A DNA stretch of 64,000 bases, from positions 14,886,194 through 14,950,193 of the forward strand of contig NC_052405.1 of NCBI RefSeq assembly GCF_009389715.1. The letters are read 5' to 3'. A program made the translations under genes and the position numbers. Numbering within the stretch: position 1 is the first letter of the stretch; every line of letters begins with the position of its first letter. Under the pieces are notes generated by a model, which ran no database searches, was not told the origin of the DNA, and was given only the letters and a program-made list of their open reading frames with translations. Shown one piece after another: positions 60,757 to 64,000 of the stretch. The DNA is from Phoenix dactylifera (Eukaryota > Streptophyta > Magnoliopsida > Arecales > Arecaceae).

Positions 60757-62199
60757 GTAGCATTAATTACAATGAAAAATCACTCAAAGAAGTTATTCAG
60801 ATATCTTGCACCAATCATTTTGGTTCATTAGACTGTATGCTTTACGGTATTCATTCAAATGGGCAATGAGAATTCACCACACTAGTTGAGTGACTTTTGA
60901 GTGATAATTTTGAGTTATTTAAAACATTTTTGATTCAGAAGAAATGGAATCTTAGTTTATCTTGATCAAGATGAAAGTTAGGCAAGTTTGGAAAGTATAA
61001 TCCCAACATCTAGGCTAATATATAAGATACAAGTTATCGATACCTTGGGGCTAATTTAGTAATTAAAACCTAGATTAGTTATTGTTTGGTCTTTGATTCA
61101 ATATCCATCTACAACAGCTGCTGCAACTAGTACTACTATTCTACTACTATTTCTACTACTATTCTTTTTAAGAAATAGGATAACAGGAAACCCACCTAAA
61201 TTGAAGTGAGAACAGGACACAACATGAATGAGATATTTGCAAGCCACCTCATATCTAAATTAAAATTTGCCTCAAGTTCGATTTGCATAGTGAGAAAGCA
61301 AGCTAAAGCTAGGATTAGCTCACTTGAGCTTGACTTGATTTAGCTAGAAATATGAATATATATATATATATATATATATGCATTATTTTTCACCATTATC
61401 AATTTAATTAAATACATATAATTTATCAAGTATAGTATATATTTCAATTATAAGAACAAAATATAATTGGAAAAACTAATGCAAAATATATAGGAAAGTC
61501 TTGAAAGACCTCCAATCTCACCAGATCTCTTAGAACAACTCAATTTCATTTTGGAATTAAATGAGCTAGTTCGAGCTTTGCTTGATTATCAAAACAAGTT
61601 GAAGTCAAGATAGGTCCCATTGGCTCATTTACACCTTTAAGCAAGATTGAACCTAGACCATTGTATCAAATATAATTATTTTACCAACTCAACCAATTGA
61701 CCTATAAAATAGAAAATATTCAAAATGTCTTATCCCATACATTCATGTCATGTTGGTCAATGTATCAAGACATTAGTTTATATTGGCTAAGACACTGGGG
61801 CCCAACACCAACAAAACCTAATATCTCGGCCATGATGGAAGCTTAGATAAAAATCGTAACATAGCTTTATAGGATATAAATTAAGGGGACAATATGTGAG
61901 ATCAATTATATAGTTTTGGGTCTAGCCACAAAGCTGGACCCATTCAAGATTTTCTACATGCTTTGCAAGATAATCCATTGGTATTCAAACTTAAGTCACA
62001 GGTTTGACAAGTGAAGTCCAACAAGAGTTTGTTTTCTAATAATGGAGGTGGATTGTTAGTAGTTCTATTGATGACATTTGAATGGTAAAGGTGGAAACAT
62101 GAGCATCAATGAAATTATTAGAACCAAGAACCAATGATAAAAAGGCTAAAAAGGTGGAAAACTAGAATTTGAACCAATTTTGAGCCTTGAATCTTATCT
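60757..62199. other. Unassigned AT-rich region
   Basis: Contains a small (TA)n tract at 61355-61379 and ACT-rich triplets near 61125-61165. No gene or element boundary recognised. Confidence 0.4.
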
Positions 62200-64000
62200 A
62201 AAATGATATTGGATCTTCTGAGCAAGAGAGTGCATGAAGAAGATGCCCAAACCTATCTATAAGGCTTAAGCACAATTATTGAGAATATCTCCTCCCTCAA
62301 TTTGTAGATGGCACTCTCCTATTTTGAGAAGCCTCTCAAATATAGTCACTGCTATCAAATTTTTCCTAAATATTTTTGAGCTAAATTTTGGTCTGAACAT
62401 CAACTACTCAAAAACAAGTCTTGTTATATGGGACCTGTTAGCAAAGGTCTGCTATTGATAGAGATTCCCCATTACAAGTTTAAGCAGCTTCTTGTTAGAT
62501 ATATTGGAGTTTCTCTATATCACAAGAAGGTACTGGAAACACTCTAGTAGCCACTCCTTGATAAAATTGACTAAGGATGCTCAACTTGAAAAGGAAGCAT
62601 GGAGAAAATGCCTAGAGTTTTCTTAAAGCCTAAGCTAATTATTGAGAATATCTCCATTATTCAATTTGTAGATGTTATTCCTATATTCTGAAAAGCCTCT
62701 CAATAATAGGCCAGTGCTATCAAAGTTTTCCAACATCAACTATATAAAATCAGTTCTTCTTTATATAGGACTTGCACAACAGAGAGGTCGCGGAGATTCT
62801 CCATTACAATCTTGAGCAGCTCTCTAGGAGATAAGTAGGAGTTTATCTGCATGACAATAAACTATTTAAAAGACTCTAGTAGCTACTCGACAAAATTGAC
62901 CTATGACTCTCAACTTGAAAGGGAAGCATCCATTTCAATTAAAGGAGATTGGTTTTTGTTAACTTTATCCCATTTACTATGTTAAAATATCTTATGTTTG
63001 TCTTTCTCTACCTAATTTGTTAGTTAAACATATTGATTAAAGACATGGGCCTTTTTTTTTTGAGAAAGGAAAAAACTCAATTTTGGGGGTTTTTGTTTGA
63101 TAAATTTGACAGCAATGCTGCCTGAGAAATAATATGAAGGAGGACTAGGTATAAAAGACCTCCACTAAATGAACTTAGATTTGCTTGGTAGTAGAATTTG
63201 ATGCTAGTGAATGGTAGACCTACAACACTCCAAAAAACAACACTGATCCATAAATATTACAAACAAAGACCACTCTTCTTGAATAATTTCAAGCCAACTC
63301 TGTCTTTCTACAAATCTGTCCTCCATTGTCATAATAGCTCCCTATGAAGCTCTCTTTTCTTGCCTGAAGATGGATGAAGGATTCTTTCTTGGCCCGGAAA
63401 CTACTCTTTGTAGCACTCCTATCCAAGGCTACTTTCATTATCATCTAGCCAGCATTTATGTGTTTGCTCACTTATTGGAAGATTGAACTACAACTAATGG
63501 ATGAATACCAACACTTGTGCCCTCTTCTTTCAAACATACACTTACAAGATGATGCTGACAAGCTTATATGGCTGTGGACATCCCGAGTTTTCGTATGAAG
63601 TCATATAACACCTTCTTCAATATTGCATGCCAGAAATTAGATTAGGCAAATTGGTTTGTAGGAATCTCCAACACCAACAAAAGTTTAGATCTTCCATTGC
63701 TAGCAATTCAAGGAAAAATACTAACTGCTAATAACCTAACAAAACAAGGACGATCAACGCCACAAGAATGCACTCTTTGCAATGGATTTCAGGGAATTAC
63801 CAACACCTACTCATCTCCTGCCATTTCTCAACTCTAATGTGGCAAGATCTATTGTGTTTACTCAATAGTCCTAGCTACAATGTTAAAAGATCGGTGGCTT
63901 ATTTGGATGAGCTGGAAGTCTGCAACCATTCCACCGAATCTTGGAAAGGGATGGGACTCTTTGGCTCAGTTAACTATTTGGTGTCGATGGCTAACCAGAC
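62200..64000 (+). pseudogene. Degenerate LINE (L1-type) ORF2, runs off window
   Basis: Read with several frame changes and stops, the segment follows the C-terminal half of a plant L1 ORF2. After the RT core come YIGVSLYHKKVLETL and PLLDKID, then FDSNAA and GRPTTLQKTTLIHKYYK. Next is the zf-RVT region: MKSYNTFFNIACQKLD, ILTANNLTKQGRSTPQECTL (Cys pair), and LKDRWLIWMSWKSATIPPN. A block with IIENIS and the LLDKID region occurs twice (about 62266-62600 and 62626-62935), a tandem duplication of roughly 350 bp. The element is dead, and its 3' end is beyond the window. Confidence 0.6.

Overview
This window is nuclear DNA from a flowering plant. Three intron-bearing host genes have plant-specific architectures (BTB-TAZ protein, methionine sulfoxide reductase A, KDEL-tailed cysteine endopeptidase), and most of the remaining sequence is nested retrotransposons. 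The style of the genes and the abundant Tekay-type Ty3/gypsy and SIRE-type Ty1/copia elements suggest a monocot, possibly a palm; the species is inference and I am not certain of it.

Layout. 1-10715: a young SIRE/Maximus-like Ty1/copia element whose 5' LTR begins outside the window. It is inserted into the pol ORF of a minus-strand Tekay-like gypsy element (10716-16707, remainder beyond the left edge). 17496-17793: end of a CACTA DNA transposon. 18069-20010 (minus): host BTB/POZ-TAZ gene, five exons. 21777-22646: solo LTR. 23760-24508: LINE 3' end with RNase H. 24514-33817: a complete-length Tekay-like gypsy element (minus) with GATCA target duplication, sitting at the LINE tail. 34461-34899: a TRIM. 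35690-43981: an old LINE fragment split by a Ty1/copia element (35912-43770, TSD TAATA), itself carrying a 3.0-kb solo LTR (38319-41355, TSD CTTAT) and another TRIM. 44441-50886 (plus): host MSRA gene with a triplicated core promoter, a 5.6-kb intron and an apparently shifted reading frame at the 3' end. 51816-53988 (minus): host KDEL cysteine endopeptidase, four exons, convergent with MSRA. 54941-60751: degraded Tekay-like element with GTTGT target duplication. 62200-64000: degenerate LINE ORF2 running off the window.

The host genes are not an operon or cluster of related function. One is a transcription-linked scaffold, one repairs oxidised methionine, and one is a protease normally tied to programmed cell death. 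The most unusual signals are in the young copia element: a tandem series of small hairpins in the LTR leader whose stems change but stay complementary, and a 10-bp palindrome repeated about 20 times per LTR and again, at exact 21-bp spacing, inside its gag ORF.
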